Positions 17,972 through 27,944 of a DNA stretch of 64,000 bases are shown in pieces; the first letter of the stretch is position 1, and each line of letters starts with the position of its first letter. The stretch is from Devosia sp. Root635. Its GTDB lineage: Bacteria > Pseudomonadota > Alphaproteobacteria > Rhizobiales > Devosiaceae. The DNA lies in the NCBI RefSeq assembly GCF_001427605.1, contig NZ_LMGZ01000018.1, forward strand, positions 62,001 to 126,000. The letters run 5' to 3'. Both the position numbers and the translations under genes were made by a program. Under the pieces are notes generated by a model. The model did no database searches. It saw nothing but the letters and a program-made list of their open reading frames with translations, and was not told the DNA's origin.

Positions 17972-19591
17972 ATGACCCGACACGTTCCCATGACCTTATC
18001 ATCTGCCGCCGAGGCCGCGCCCCGGTCCACTGCCGAGCCGTTCCGCACCCGCCGTACCTTTGCGATCATTTCGCACCCGGACGCCGGCAAGACGACGCTC
18101 ACCGAACGGCTGCTGGCCGCCGCCGGCGCCATTCAGTCGGCCGGTGCCGTGCGCGGCAAGGCCGGTGTCCGCTCGACCCGGTCGGACTGGATGGAGATGG
18201 AGCAGCAGCGCGGCATTTCCATCACCTCGTCGGTGATGACCTTCGAATATGACGGACTGACCCTCAACCTGCTCGATACCCCCGGCCACTCCGACTTCTC
18301 CGAAGACACCTATCGCACGCTGACGGCCGTCGACGCGGCCATCATGGTCATCGATGCCGCCAAGGGCATCGAGAGCCAGACGCTCAAGCTCTTCGAAGTC
18401 TGCCGCCTGCGCGACATTCCCATCATCACCTTCATCAACAAGGTGGACCGCGAAGGCCTTAGCCCGCTCGACCTGATCGACGAAATCCAGGGCAAGCTGG
18501 CGCTCGATCTCACCCCGGTCCTCTGGCCTATCGGGCAGGGCGTGGATTTCCATGGCTATCTCGACCTGCTGGAAAAGCGGGTCCTCTCGCCCCAGGGCAG
18601 GCCGATGGCCGAATATGACGCTATCGAGGACTTGCTCGACAACGAAAAGCTGGTCGACGATCCGGTTTTCATGGTGGCGCTGGAAACTCTCGAAATGGCC
18701 ACGGCCATGCTGCCCCCATTCGATCTCGACACCTTCCATGCCGGCCATCTGAGCCCGGTGCTCTTCGGCTCTGCCCTCAAGGGCATCGGCGTTGCCGAAT
18801 TGCTGCGCACCCTGGGCGAGTGGGGGCCCGAACCGCGCCCGCAGCCGGCCATTCCGGCCCCCATCGCCCCGAGCGAAAAGAAGGTCACCGGCTTCGTGTT
18901 CAAGGTGCAGGCGAATATGGACGCCAATCACCGCGACCGCATCGCCTTCGTGCGCCTGTGTTCCGGCACCTTCACCCGCGGCATGCGCCTCAAGAATGTC
19001 CGCTCCGGCAAGGACATGGCGGTTTCCAACCCCATGTTCTTCTTCGGCAATGACCGGGAACTGGCCGAGCAGGCGGTGGCCGGCGACATCGTCGGCATCC
19101 CCAATCACGGCACCCTGTCGGTCGGCGATACGCTGACCGAAGGCGCCACGATCAACGTCACAGGCATTCCGAACTTCGCCCCGGAAATTATCCGCCGCGT
19201 CCGCCTCACCGATCATATGAAGACCAAGCAGATGGCCAAGGCCCTCAGCGACCTCGCCGAGGAGGGCGTGACGCAGGTGTTCCGCCGCGTCGTCGGCGCC
19301 GACTGGATCGTGGGCGTGGTCGGCCAGCTCCAGCTCGAAGTGCTGTCCAGCCGCGTCGCCAAGGAATATGGCGTACCGATCACCTTCGAGAGCCTCAACT
19401 ACGAAGTCGCCCGCTGGATCGAGAGCGACGATCCCAGGGAGCTCGACCGCTTTATCGCTGCCCAGAAGATGAATATCGCCGAGGACCGCACCGGCGCGCC
19501 GGTGTTCCTGGCGCAGAACGCCTGGTGGGCCGATCGCGCCAAGCAGGATTTTCCAAAAATCGCCTTCCTCACCACGAAGGAACGGCATTGA
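17972..19591 (+). CDS. prfC: Peptide chain release factor 3
   Basis: A translational GTPase that recycles release factors 1 and 2 from the ribosome. The GTP-binding elements are all visible: ISHPDAGKTTL (G1) near residue 35, the switch region RGISITSS, LDTPGHSDF (G3) and FINKVDR (G4). The length of 539 residues is close to the family's usual 525-530. The start may be 17972 or the ATG at 17990, since neither has a clear ribosome site. Its TGA stop overlaps the TTG start of the next gene (TTGA), which suggests translational coupling. Confidence 0.96.
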   Translation: MTRHVPMTLSSAAEAAPRSTAEPFRTRRTFAIISHPDAGKTTLTERLLAAAGAIQSAGAVRGKAGVRSTRSDWMEMEQQRGISITSSVMTFEYDGLTLNLLDTPGHSDFSEDTYRTLTAVDAAIMVIDAAKGIESQTLKLFEVCRLRDIPIITFINKVDREGLSPLDLIDEIQGKLALDLTPVLWPIGQGVDFHGYLDLLEKRVLSPQGRPMAEYDAIEDLLDNEKLVDDPVFMVALETLEMATAMLPPFDLDTFHAGHLSPVLFGSALKGIGVAELLRTLGEWGPEPRPQPAIPAPIAPSEKKVTGFVFKVQANMDANHRDRIAFVRLCSGTFTRGMRLKNVRSGKDMAVSNPMFFFGNDRELAEQAVAGDIVGIPNHGTLSVGDTLTEGATINVTGIPNFAPEIIRRVRLTDHMKTKQMAKALSDLAEEGVTQVFRRVVGADWIVGVVGQLQLEVLSSRVAKEYGVPITFESLNYEVARWIESDDPRELDRFIAAQKMNIAEDRTGAPVFLAQNAWWADRAKQDFPKIAFLTTKERH

Positions 19592-20793
19592 GCACCGAGC
19601 GCATCGAGGAGTTCCTGGGCACGGTGAAGTCGGCCTTTGCCGGCAATACGCTGGTCGGGCTCAAGCTGGGCGGTTATCACGGCGCCGAGCCCGACCTCAA
19701 GACTATCGACGTCAAGAAAATCGTCGCCAAGGGGACCGAGAAGTTCAGCTTCACCTTCCACTACAAGACGCGCGACATCATCAAGAACCACATCCAGCCC
19801 GAGGCGCTAGGCCTGTTGCGCGCCGCCCTGCGCGACGAATTCCGCAGCGCCCGCCTCGCCACCACCGAATTCGATCTCACCTACGAGCGCAATGGCGACA
19901 AGGTGCGCCTCAAGCGCAACGAAATTGCCGGTCGCGCCGCGCCGTCGACCGGGCATGATCGCGCCAAGAACCGTCCGCTGACCGTTACCGACAAGCCGTA
20001 TCTCCATGCCCTCGGCATCACCGGCAAGGATGGCCAGGTCCGCAATGACGCGCAGGACAAGTTCAGGCAAATCAACAAGATGGTCGAGATTTTCGCGCCA
20101 TTGATTCAAGCGATCAAGGCCGAAAAACCCCGCATCGTCGATATGGGTGCCGGCAAGGGCTATCTCGATTTCGCCCTCTACGACTACCTCGACGGCAACG
20201 CCGAAATCATCGGCGTCGAGCTGCGCGACAAGCTGGTCGCCGATGGCAACGCCACCGCCGCCGTTTCGGGCTTTGCCGGCCTCAGCTTCGTCCCCGGCAC
20301 CATCCTCGACTATGACGCCGCTGGCGTCGACGCCGTCATCGCGCTCCATGCCTGTGACACCGCCACCGACGACGCCATCTATCAGGGCATCAAGGCCGGC
20401 GCAGCGCTGATTGCCGTCGCCCCCTGCTGCCACAAGCAGATCCGCCGCCAGATGGAAGCCGGCAAGCCGGCGACCGAACTTGGCGTCCTGCTGCGTCACG
20501 GCATCTTCCTCGAGCGCCAGGCCGAAATGGTCACCGATACTCTTCGCGCCTTGCTGCTCGAACTCAGCGGCTATCGCGTCAAGGTCTTCGAATTCGTCTC
20601 CGACGCCCATACGCCCAAGAACAACCTGATCGTGGCCGAAAAGGATGGACGGGCAGGGCGAGACCGCGATGCCGTGCTCAGGCAGATTGCCGAGACCAAG
20701 GCGCTGTTCGGGGTGGAACGGCATTATCTCGAAGGCTTGCTCGGGCTCGGAGTCCTCCTCACCTCTCCCTTTGGGGGAGAGGTCGGCGCGTAG
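19588..20793 (+). CDS. Class I SAM-dependent methyltransferase (Methyltransf_32 type)
   Basis: A 401-residue protein beginning at a TTG that overlaps the prfC stop by 4 nt, with AAGGA about 7 nt upstream. An N-terminal domain of about 150 residues precedes the catalytic domain, whose SAM motif I is VDMGAGKGYL (residues 184-193) and whose later motif is ALHACDTATDDAI. The APCCHKQ block at 278-284 is typical of the Methyltransf_32 / METTL25-like group, some members of which act on RNA; the substrate here is unknown. Coupling to prfC hints at a role in translation. The last ten or so residues (TSPFGGEVGA) are encoded by the family-B repeat, so the natural C-terminus has been replaced or extended. 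Confidence 0.85.
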   Translation: MSTERIEEFLGTVKSAFAGNTLVGLKLGGYHGAEPDLKTIDVKKIVAKGTEKFSFTFHYKTRDIIKNHIQPEALGLLRAALRDEFRSARLATTEFDLTYERNGDKVRLKRNEIAGRAAPSTGHDRAKNRPLTVTDKPYLHALGITGKDGQVRNDAQDKFRQINKMVEIFAPLIQAIKAEKPRIVDMGAGKGYLDFALYDYLDGNAEIIGVELRDKLVADGNATAAVSGFAGLSFVPGTILDYDAAGVDAVIALHACDTATDDAIYQGIKAGAALIAVAPCCHKQIRRQMEAGKPATELGVLLRHGIFLERQAEMVTDTLRALLLELSGYRVKVFEFVSDAHTPKNNLIVAEKDGRAGRDRDAVLRQIAETKALFGVERHYLEGLLGLGVLLTSPFGGEVGA

Positions 20794-20886
20794 CGCCGGG
20801 TGAGGGGGCCTTTTCCTGGCTCGGTGCGTGAGGAAGGCCCCCTCACCCGACCCAAGAGGGTCGACCTCTCCCCCAAGGGAGAGGTG
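20760..20886. repeat. Family-B palindromic repeat, copy 1 (enters a coding region)
   Basis: A full element: hairpin CACCTCTCCCTTTGGGGGAG ... CCGGGTGAGGG, a short spacer, then a mirrored hairpin ending CCCAAGGGAGAGGTG. Near-identical copies are at 25322 and 59302. The first 34 bp lie inside the methyltransferase gene and supply its stop codon. Confidence 0.9.
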
Positions 20887-20954
20887 AAAGCCCCGCCTTC
20901 CTAAACCCCCCGCCATCGCCTATATGCGATGTAATCAACCAAATCCCCGAGACC

Positions 20955-21275
20955 ATGACCAAGATCACATTCGTCCAGCAGGACGGCGAACGCATCGAGA
21001 CCGAGGGCGAAAACGGCGCCACGGTGATGGAAACCGCCATCATGAACGGAATTCCCGGCATTGTCGCCGAATGCGGCGGCGCCTGCACCTGCGCCACCTG
21101 CCATGTCTATGTGGATGACGCCTGGACCGAAACGGTCGGCGGCCCGTCGAACATGGAAGAAGACATGCTCGATTTCGCCTTCGACGTGAAAGCCCAGAGC
21201 CGCCTGTCCTGCCAGATCAAGGTCAAGGACGAACTGGATGGCCTCGTCGTGCATGTCCCCAGCCGGCAGGGCTAG
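20955..21275 (+). CDS. [2Fe-2S] ferredoxin (adrenodoxin/putidaredoxin type)
   Basis: A 106-residue electron carrier. The cluster ligands are Cys40, Cys46 and Cys49 ([12 protein letters not shown]-x5-C-x2-C) and Cys86 (RLSCQ), the pattern of the vertebrate-type bacterial ferredoxins that serve P450s or iron-sulfur assembly. The acidic stretch NMEEDMLDF matches the reductase-binding helix of this group. A paralogue lies at 27945-28265. The TAG stop shares a CTAG with the stop of the convergent gene at 21272-21715. A family-B repeat separates it from the methyltransferase, so it probably has its own promoter. Confidence 0.93.
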   Translation: MTKITFVQQDGERIETEGENGATVMETAIMNGIPGIVAECGGACTCATCHVYVDDAWTETVGGPSNMEEDMLDFAFDVKAQSRLSCQIKVKDELDGLVVHVPSRQG

Positions 21276-21715
21276 TCACAGCGCGTGAATATATAGGGGT
21301 GCCCCCATTCTGCATCCTGGGTTGGAACGTCGTCGTAGAAATAGAACGCATCCCGGCTGACCCAGAAGGCGAAGTCGCTGTCGCTGTCGTCATCGGGTGT
21401 CCATAGCGTGCCACCTTCGATGGCCCGCAATGTCAGTATGGTTCCGGACCGGGTCTCGCCCGGCTGGTAGTAGATCATCGTTTTGTCGCCCGTCGCCTCG
21501 ATGCGTATGGGCAAACTGCAGATGGCGAGACTGTGATCGGGTTCGCCCATCGTCATGGTCGGATTTCGGATGGCCCATGAACCGGCAAAGGCGTGGGCAT
21601 TGGCATTGGCGACGTCGTCCGTTGGTTCAGGCTTTGGAAACGGTGTCAGCGCCGAAACGCCCGATGTGGCCAGGGCCAGCGCGACCACTGCAAGCGCCAG
21701 GTGCTTCGCCATCAT
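21272..21715 (-). CDS. Small secreted protein of unknown function
   Basis: A 147-residue protein with a clear signal peptide ([22 protein letters not shown]), so probably periplasmic. The start at 21715 has AAGGAAAGG about 6 nt upstream; the longer frame to 21811 lacks support. The mature part has two Cys (SLAICSLP and the terminal FTRCD) that could form a disulfide, and a mid-section resembling a small lipocalin-like or beta-barrel fold ([24 protein letters not shown]), but I do not recognise a family. It is convergent to the ferredoxin gene with overlapping stop codons. Confidence 0.7.
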   Translation of the reverse strand: MMAKHLALAVVALALATSGVSALTPFPKPEPTDDVANANAHAFAGSWAIRNPTMTMGEPDHSLAICSLPIRIEATGDKTMIYYQPGETRSGTILTLRAIEGGTLWTPDDDSDSDFAFWVSRDAFYFYDDVPTQDAEWGHPYIFTRCD

Positions 21716-21949
21716 TTCATGCCTTTCCTTCCTGCCGTCCCGGCACTGCCGCATTTCCGAACCGGGCCCGGCGCGCAAAAATTTCTCTCGGTCCCCCGTG
21801 CGCAGATTCATTTAGCTTCTATGCGCCAAAGCCATAGGTGGCATTCCACGGCGGCCCTTCACAGGGAAATATAAAAGCTATTGAATTTCAATGTCTTGCC
21901 GCGATGGGCTGGTTTGGATTATTTTCCTGCCATTCAATTCAGGGTTCCA

Positions 21950-23341
21950 ATGGGTCAACTCAACACATTTCCGTTGAGCTACAAAGTTCAGGGTCAGCGC
22001 ATCGTCGTCCTCGGCGGTGCAGAAGAAGCCCTCAACAAGGTCCGGTTGGTCACTAAGACGACTGCTTCAGTAGTCATTATATCCCGCCACATCGAAGCTG
22101 ACTTCAGCGCCTTTCCCGTCGCGGTGATCGAGCGGGCCTTTGCCCCGTCCGATCTCGACAATGCCGCCTTGCTCTTCGTCGCCGAGGAAGGCCTCGATGC
22201 CGAGCTGGCGAAGGTCGAGGCGCGGGCTCGCGGCATTCCGCTCAATGTGGTCGATGTGCCGGCCGAATGCGATTTCTACACGCCCTCCATCGTCGACCGC
22301 GCGCCGCTTACCGTCGCCATTTCCACCGAGGGTGATGCGCCGGTGCTGGCTCGCCTGGTGCGCGCCCGCATCGAGGCCATGCTGTCGCCACGGATCGGCA
22401 AAATCGCTGGCCTCGCCGGACGCTTGCGCAAGGCGGCCGAGAGCCTGATCCACGATGGCGCCGCCCGCCGCCGCTTCTACGAGGCGCTGGTGACCTCGCC
22501 CGAAATCGAAGCTGCCGAAAGCAAGGGGCAGGGGCTCACTGCCGCCGAGGCCCTGCTGGCGCATCACGCCAATGGCCGGACCCAGGGTGTCGTCTGGCTG
22601 ATCGGGGCCGGCCCCGGTTCGGAAGACCTGCTCACCCTGCGCGCCCAGCGGCTGCTGCAAGAAGCCGATGTTATCGTGCATGATCAACTCGTGCCCGCCG
22701 TCGTCATCGACATGGGCCGCCGCGACGCCGAGCGTATCGATGTCGGCAAGGCCAAGGGGCATCACAGCTTTTCGCAGGCGCAGATCAATACGCTGATCGT
22801 GCGACTGGCCCGCCAGGGCAAGCGCGTCGCCCGCCTCAAGTCCGGCGATCCGATGGTGTTCGGCCGGGCAGGCGAGGAAATCGCCGCCCTGCGCCAGGCG
22901 GGCGTCGCCTACCAGGTCGTTCCCGGCATTTCCTCCGCCCTGGCGGCGGCGGCTGATACGGCGACACCGGTCACCCTGCGCAAGGTCTCCAGCGGCTTCG
23001 TCACGGCGACGGCGCATGGCGCCGACGATAGCGACCTCGCCCATTGGGCAGCGCTGGCGCAGTCGGGCCTCACGCTCGCGCTCTATATGGGCAAGTCCAT
23101 CGCGTCGGATGTGGCGGCAAGGCTCATTGCCCATGGTGCGGCGGCCATGCTGCCGGTGGGCATCGTGGTCAATGCCGGCCGGGCCGACAAATCCACCTAT
23201 GCGGGTACGCTGGGTGCCCTCGCGGCCAACAGGATCGCGTTCAGCGACGGTCCGGCCATCATTTTCGTAGGCGAAGCCGTTGCGGCCGGTGATTGGGCAG
23301 AGGCTGTCCAATTGGCCGCGTCGGGCTTCAAGGTAGCGTGA
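21950..23341 (+). CDS. cysG: Siroheme synthase (dehydrogenase/ferrochelatase plus uroporphyrinogen-III C-methyltransferase)
   Basis: A multifunctional enzyme making siroheme, the cofactor of the sulfite reductase encoded downstream. The N-terminal part (about 1-210) is the precorrin-2 dehydrogenase/ferrochelatase module, with VVLGGAEEALNKV as its NAD-binding turn and the CysG dimerisation region after it. The C-terminal part (about 225-463) is the uroporphyrinogen-III methyltransferase, with VWLIGAGPGSEDLLTLRA, VHDQLV and RLKSGDPMVFGR all present. The start at 21950 (MGQLNTFPLSY) is preferred to 21881, which adds an unconserved tail. The length of 463 residues is standard. It is first in the cysG-DUF2849-cysI-cysH operon. 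Confidence 0.95.
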   Translation: MGQLNTFPLSYKVQGQRIVVLGGAEEALNKVRLVTKTTASVVIISRHIEADFSAFPVAVIERAFAPSDLDNAALLFVAEEGLDAELAKVEARARGIPLNVVDVPAECDFYTPSIVDRAPLTVAISTEGDAPVLARLVRARIEAMLSPRIGKIAGLAGRLRKAAESLIHDGAARRRFYEALVTSPEIEAAESKGQGLTAAEALLAHHANGRTQGVVWLIGAGPGSEDLLTLRAQRLLQEADVIVHDQLVPAVVIDMGRRDAERIDVGKAKGHHSFSQAQINTLIVRLARQGKRVARLKSGDPMVFGRAGEEIAALRQAGVAYQVVPGISSALAAAADTATPVTLRKVSSGFVTATAHGADDSDLAHWAALAQSGLTLALYMGKSIASDVAARLIAHGAAAMLPVGIVVNAGRADKSTYAGTLGALAANRIAFSDGPAIIFVGEAVAAGDWAEAVQLAASGFKVA

Positions 23342-23345
23342 CGAC

Positions 23346-23669
23346 ATGGAAATTCTGACAGGCAACGAACTGATATCGGGCGGCACGGTCTATCTCGATG
23401 CCACCAATCGCTGGGTCGAGGACCTGCAGGCCGCTCGCCTCTTTTCCAAGGACGAGGCCGAGGCGCGCGATGCGGCGATGGCCGCCACCAGGGCCAGTGG
23501 CCGCATTGTCGGGGTCGAGGTCGAGGATGTCTCCCATGATGGCACCGGCATCGTGCCCAAGCGCCTCCGCGAACGCATCAGGGCGGCGGGGCCCACCGCG
23601 CCGCTGACCTTGAACGGCCGGGTCTATGAGCGCCAGCCTCTGGGTGAGGACGGTCATGTATCGATATGA
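23346..23669 (+). CDS. DUF2849 family protein
   Basis: A 107-residue cytosolic protein starting 4 nt after cysG and overlapping the start of cysI by 14 nt. It matches the DUF2849 family, found almost only between siroheme synthase and sulfite reductase genes in alphaproteobacteria. Visible features are the opening ELISGGTVYLDATNRW and a VGVEVEDV strand; there are no cysteines or metal motifs. A helper role for CysI (assembly or electron transfer) is a reasonable guess from position, but I know of no assigned function. Confidence 0.88.
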   Translation: MEILTGNELISGGTVYLDATNRWVEDLQAARLFSKDEAEARDAAMAATRASGRIVGVEVEDVSHDGTGIVPKRLRERIRAAGPTAPLTLNGRVYERQPLGEDGHVSI

Positions 23670-25314
23670 CGAATTCGACGCGGCCTTCGTTTCCGGCCGC
23701 ACCGCACAATTCACCGACCAGGTGAACCGCCGCATTTCGGGCGAGCTGTCGGAAGACCAGTTCCGCCCCCTGCGCCTGATGAACGGGCTCTATCTGCAAC
23801 TGCATGCCTATATGCTGCGCATCGCCGTGCCCTATGGCACGCTGTCGTCGCGCCAGTTGCGCAAGCTGGCCCATATCGCGCGCACCTATGATCGCGGCTA
23901 TGGCCACTTCACCACGCGGCAGAACATCCAGTTCAACTGGCCCAAGCTCAAGGATGTGCCGGCAATCCTGCGCGAGCTGGGTTCGGTGGAGATGCACTCG
24001 ATCCAGACTTCGGGCAATTGCATCCGCAACACCACGACCGACCAGTTCGCCGGTGCCGCCGCCGATGAGATCATCGATCCGCGTCCCGTGGCCGAGATCA
24101 TCCGGCAATGGTCGAGCCTGCACCCCGAATTCAGCTATCTGCCGCGCAAGTTCAAGATCGGCATGAGCGGTTCGCCCAATGATCGGGCGGCCATCCGCTT
24201 CCACGATATCGGCCTGCAGGCCGCGGCCAATGCCGCCGGCGATATCGGCTGGGAGGTCTGGGTCGGTGGCGGGCTGGGGCGCACCCCCATCGTCGCCAAG
24301 CTGATCAACAGCTTCGTGCCCAACGAGCATCTGCTCGCCTATCTCGAATCCATCATGCGCGTTTACAACCGCTATGGTCGCCGCGACAACAAGTTCAAGG
24401 CGCGCATCAAGATCCTGGTCCACGAAGAGGGTCTGGAGACCATCAAGGGCCAGGTGGAAAACGAGTTTGCCCAGGTGCGTGGGGGTGTGCTGACCCTGCC
24501 GGCCGAGGAAGTCGACCGCATCACCACCTATTTCGCGGCGCCGGATTTCAAGGTCCAGACGGCCACGAAGATCGATGTGGCCTATGAGTCCATCATCGAT
24601 CCAGCCTATGGCCGCTGGCTCGACAACAATATCAATTCCCACCGCCAGCCAGGTTATGCCTCGGTCACCATTTCGCTCAAGCCGGTCGGCGGCGCACCGG
24701 GCGATGCGACCGATGCCCAGATGGATGTCGTGGCCGACTTGGCGGAACGCTATTCCTTCGACGAATTGCGCGTCACGCACGAGCAGAACTTGGTCCTGCC
24801 CCATGTCGCCATTGCCGACCTGCGCGCGGTCTATGACGCCTTGGTCGCCGCCGATCTGGCCGAAGGCAATACCGGGCTCATCACCGACATGATCTGCTGC
24901 CCGGGCCTCGATTTCTGCGCCCTGGCCAATGCCCGCTCGATCCCGATCGCGCAGGAAATCTCGCGCAAATTCGCCGAACCCAGGCGCCAGGCCGAAATCG
25001 GCGATCTCAAGATCAAGATTTCCGGCTGCATCAATGCCTGCGGCCACCACCATGTCGGCCATATCGGCATTCTCGGCGTGGAGAAGAAGGGCGGCGAACT
25101 CTACCAGATCACCCTGGGCGGCGACGCCACCGAGAACGCTTCGGTGGGCAAGATCATCGGGCCGGGCTTTGAGGCCGAAAGCGTGCCTGGTGCCATCGAG
25201 ACGCTGGTCGACACCTATATCGCCCGCCGCACCAGCGCCGACGAAACCTTCATCCAGGCCTATCGCCGCCTGGGCGAAGCTCCCTTCAAGGAGGCGTTGT
25301 ATGGCGCTGCATAG
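23656..25314 (+). CDS. cysI: Sulfite reductase hemoprotein subunit (nitrite/sulfite reductase family)
   Basis: Catalyses the six-electron reduction of sulfite to sulfide with siroheme and a [4Fe-4S] cluster. It has 552 residues with two ferredoxin-like half domains and two siroheme/4Fe-4S half domains. The cluster ligands are Cys415 and Cys421 (CPGLDFC) and Cys458 and Cys462 (CINAC). The HFTTRQNIQFNW block and RLMNGLYLQLH are family hallmarks. The start at 23656 overlaps the DUF2849 gene. No cysJ flavoprotein is present in the window; the ferredoxin and ferredoxin-NADP reductase at 26.9-28.3 kb are the likely electron donors. A family-B repeat starts 7 nt after the stop. Confidence 0.93.
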   Translation: MYRYDEFDAAFVSGRTAQFTDQVNRRISGELSEDQFRPLRLMNGLYLQLHAYMLRIAVPYGTLSSRQLRKLAHIARTYDRGYGHFTTRQNIQFNWPKLKDVPAILRELGSVEMHSIQTSGNCIRNTTTDQFAGAAADEIIDPRPVAEIIRQWSSLHPEFSYLPRKFKIGMSGSPNDRAAIRFHDIGLQAAANAAGDIGWEVWVGGGLGRTPIVAKLINSFVPNEHLLAYLESIMRVYNRYGRRDNKFKARIKILVHEEGLETIKGQVENEFAQVRGGVLTLPAEEVDRITTYFAAPDFKVQTATKIDVAYESIIDPAYGRWLDNNINSHRQPGYASVTISLKPVGGAPGDATDAQMDVVADLAERYSFDELRVTHEQNLVLPHVAIADLRAVYDALVAADLAEGNTGLITDMICCPGLDFCALANARSIPIAQEISRKFAEPRRQAEIGDLKIKISGCINACGHHHVGHIGILGVEKKGGELYQITLGGDATENASVGKIIGPGFEAESVPGAIETLVDTYIARRTSADETFIQAYRRLGEAPFKEALYGAA

Positions 25315-25321
25315 CGTTCTT

Positions 25322-25448
25322 CACCTCTCCCTTTGGGGGAGAGGTCGGCGCGAAGCGCCGGGTGAGGGGGCCTTTTCTCGGCTCGGTGCGTGGGGAAGGC
25401 CTCCTCACCCGACCCAAGAGGCTCGACCTCTCCCCCAAGGGAGAGGTG
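25322..25448. repeat. Family-B palindromic repeat, copy 2
   Basis: A full-length copy, nearly identical to 20760-20886, placed 7 nt after the cysI stop codon and 33 nt before the cysH-DUF934 start. It forms two strong hairpins inside what should be one operon. Confidence 0.9.
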
Positions 25449-25481
25449 GCGCTGCCGCGCCAATGAAAGCGGAGACCACTC

Positions 25482-26756
25482 ATGGCGCTGCCTAAGCTTG
25501 CCCCCGTTCAGCCCGCGCATGACAAGCTGCGCGCGCTGGGCATCCTCGCCCTCAACGGCATGTTCGACGAAATGGACGCGCTGGGCGTGCTTCGCTATGC
25601 CGTCAGCGACGTGTTGCCGGGCGATCTCGCCATCGTCAGCTCCTTCGGCGCCGATTCCGCCGTGCTGCTGCATCTGGTGGCGCAGGTCGATCCGTCCATG
25701 CCGGTCTATTTCCTCGAAACCGGCAAGCATTTCAGCGAGACGCTCGATTATGTCGAGACGCTCAAGAAGCATCTCGGCCTCATCAATGTCCACGCCATCC
25801 ACCCCAGTTCCGATGACGTGAAGCGCTTCGATCCCAAGGGAGACCTGTGGGAGACCGATCCCGATTCCTGCTGCCATATCCGCAAGACCGAACCGCTGGA
25901 GCCGATCACCGAGCAATTCGGCGGCTGGGTCACCGGGCGCAAGCGTTTCCAGACCAAGGAACGCGGGGTGCTGCCGCATTTCGAATTGACCAGCGACAAC
26001 CGCATCAAGGTCAACCCTTTGGCCTACTTCTCCGACACCGACGTCAACCAGTATAAGATCGAGCATGGCTTGCCCGAGCATCCGCTGTTCGCTAAGGGCT
26101 ACAAGTCCATTGGCTGCGCGCCTTGCACCTCGGTCGTTGCCGAAGGCGAGGATCCGCGCGCGGGACGGTGGCGCGGCCTCAACAAGAAAGAGTGCGGCAT
26201 CCATTTCGATTTCAACGGAGCGATTGCCTCGCCGATGACTGCCGCGACCCGCCATACGCTGTGGAAGGACGGTGCCTTCATTGCCGACCCGTTCCACGAC
26301 TGGACCGAGGCGAGCGATCCGGCCACGGCCAGCTACACCCATGTTCCGCTGGCGGTGTTTCTCGCTAACAGGGCGGCCTTCCTCGCCAACCCGCATCCGC
26401 TGGGTCTGCTGGTATCGCCGGGCGAGGGCATCGAGGCCGTGGAAGCCGATGTCGGGCGCTTTGCCTCAATCGCCATCAAGTTCCCCGGCTTCACCGATGG
26501 CCGTGGCTATTCAACCGCACGTCTGCTGTCTCAACGTTACCAGTACGCTAACGAAATCAGGGCCATTGGTGACGTATTGCAGGACCAGATTCCACTGATG
26601 CGGCGCTGCGGCTTCACCGCCTTCGTGGTTACCCACGAGCCGACCCGCCAGGCGCTGATCGAGGACCGTCTGCCCGAGGTGGCGCTGTTTTATCAGCCGG
26701 TCGGCACGGCAGAAATCCCCGTCGGCACGCGCCCCTTCCTTCGCCGCGTTTCCTAG
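25482..26756 (+). CDS. cysH: Adenylyl-sulfate reductase fused to DUF934
   Basis: A 424-residue fusion. Residues 1 to about 245 are CysH: a PP-loop-like SSFGADSAVLLHL near residue 50, four [4Fe-4S] cysteines (130, 131, 212, 215; DSCCHIRK and GCAPC) that mark the APS-reducing type, and the catalytic Cys238 in KKECGIH. Residues about 252-424 match stand-alone DUF934 proteins, beginning MTAATRHTLWKDGAF, exactly where a separate gene would start. In related bacteria these are usually two adjacent genes. The fused protein should turn APS into sulfite and feed CysI. No frameshift is needed to read through the junction. Confidence 0.9.
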   Translation: MALPKLAPVQPAHDKLRALGILALNGMFDEMDALGVLRYAVSDVLPGDLAIVSSFGADSAVLLHLVAQVDPSMPVYFLETGKHFSETLDYVETLKKHLGLINVHAIHPSSDDVKRFDPKGDLWETDPDSCCHIRKTEPLEPITEQFGGWVTGRKRFQTKERGVLPHFELTSDNRIKVNPLAYFSDTDVNQYKIEHGLPEHPLFAKGYKSIGCAPCTSVVAEGEDPRAGRWRGLNKKECGIHFDFNGAIASPMTAATRHTLWKDGAFIADPFHDWTEASDPATASYTHVPLAVFLANRAAFLANPHPLGLLVSPGEGIEAVEADVGRFASIAIKFPGFTDGRGYSTARLLSQRYQYANEIRAIGDVLQDQIPLMRRCGFTAFVVTHEPTRQALIEDRLPEVALFYQPVGTAEIPVGTRPFLRRVS

Positions 26757-26806
26757 GGTAAGTGGAGCGTACTAGTCAGGATTATTCAATCCTATCTGTC
26801 AACGAC

Positions 26807-27942
<1,136 letters not shown>

Positions 27943-27944
27943 CC

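Noticed and set aside
20760-20886. Repeats considered as a CRISPR array or insertion sequence ends.
   Set aside because: Copies are single, far apart and palindromic, with no regular spacers, transposase gene or target duplications.
21880-21892. ATTGAA-T-TTCAAT palindrome upstream of cysG as a possible operator.
   Set aside because: Short and AT-rich; no -35/-10 pair or known regulator motif supports it.
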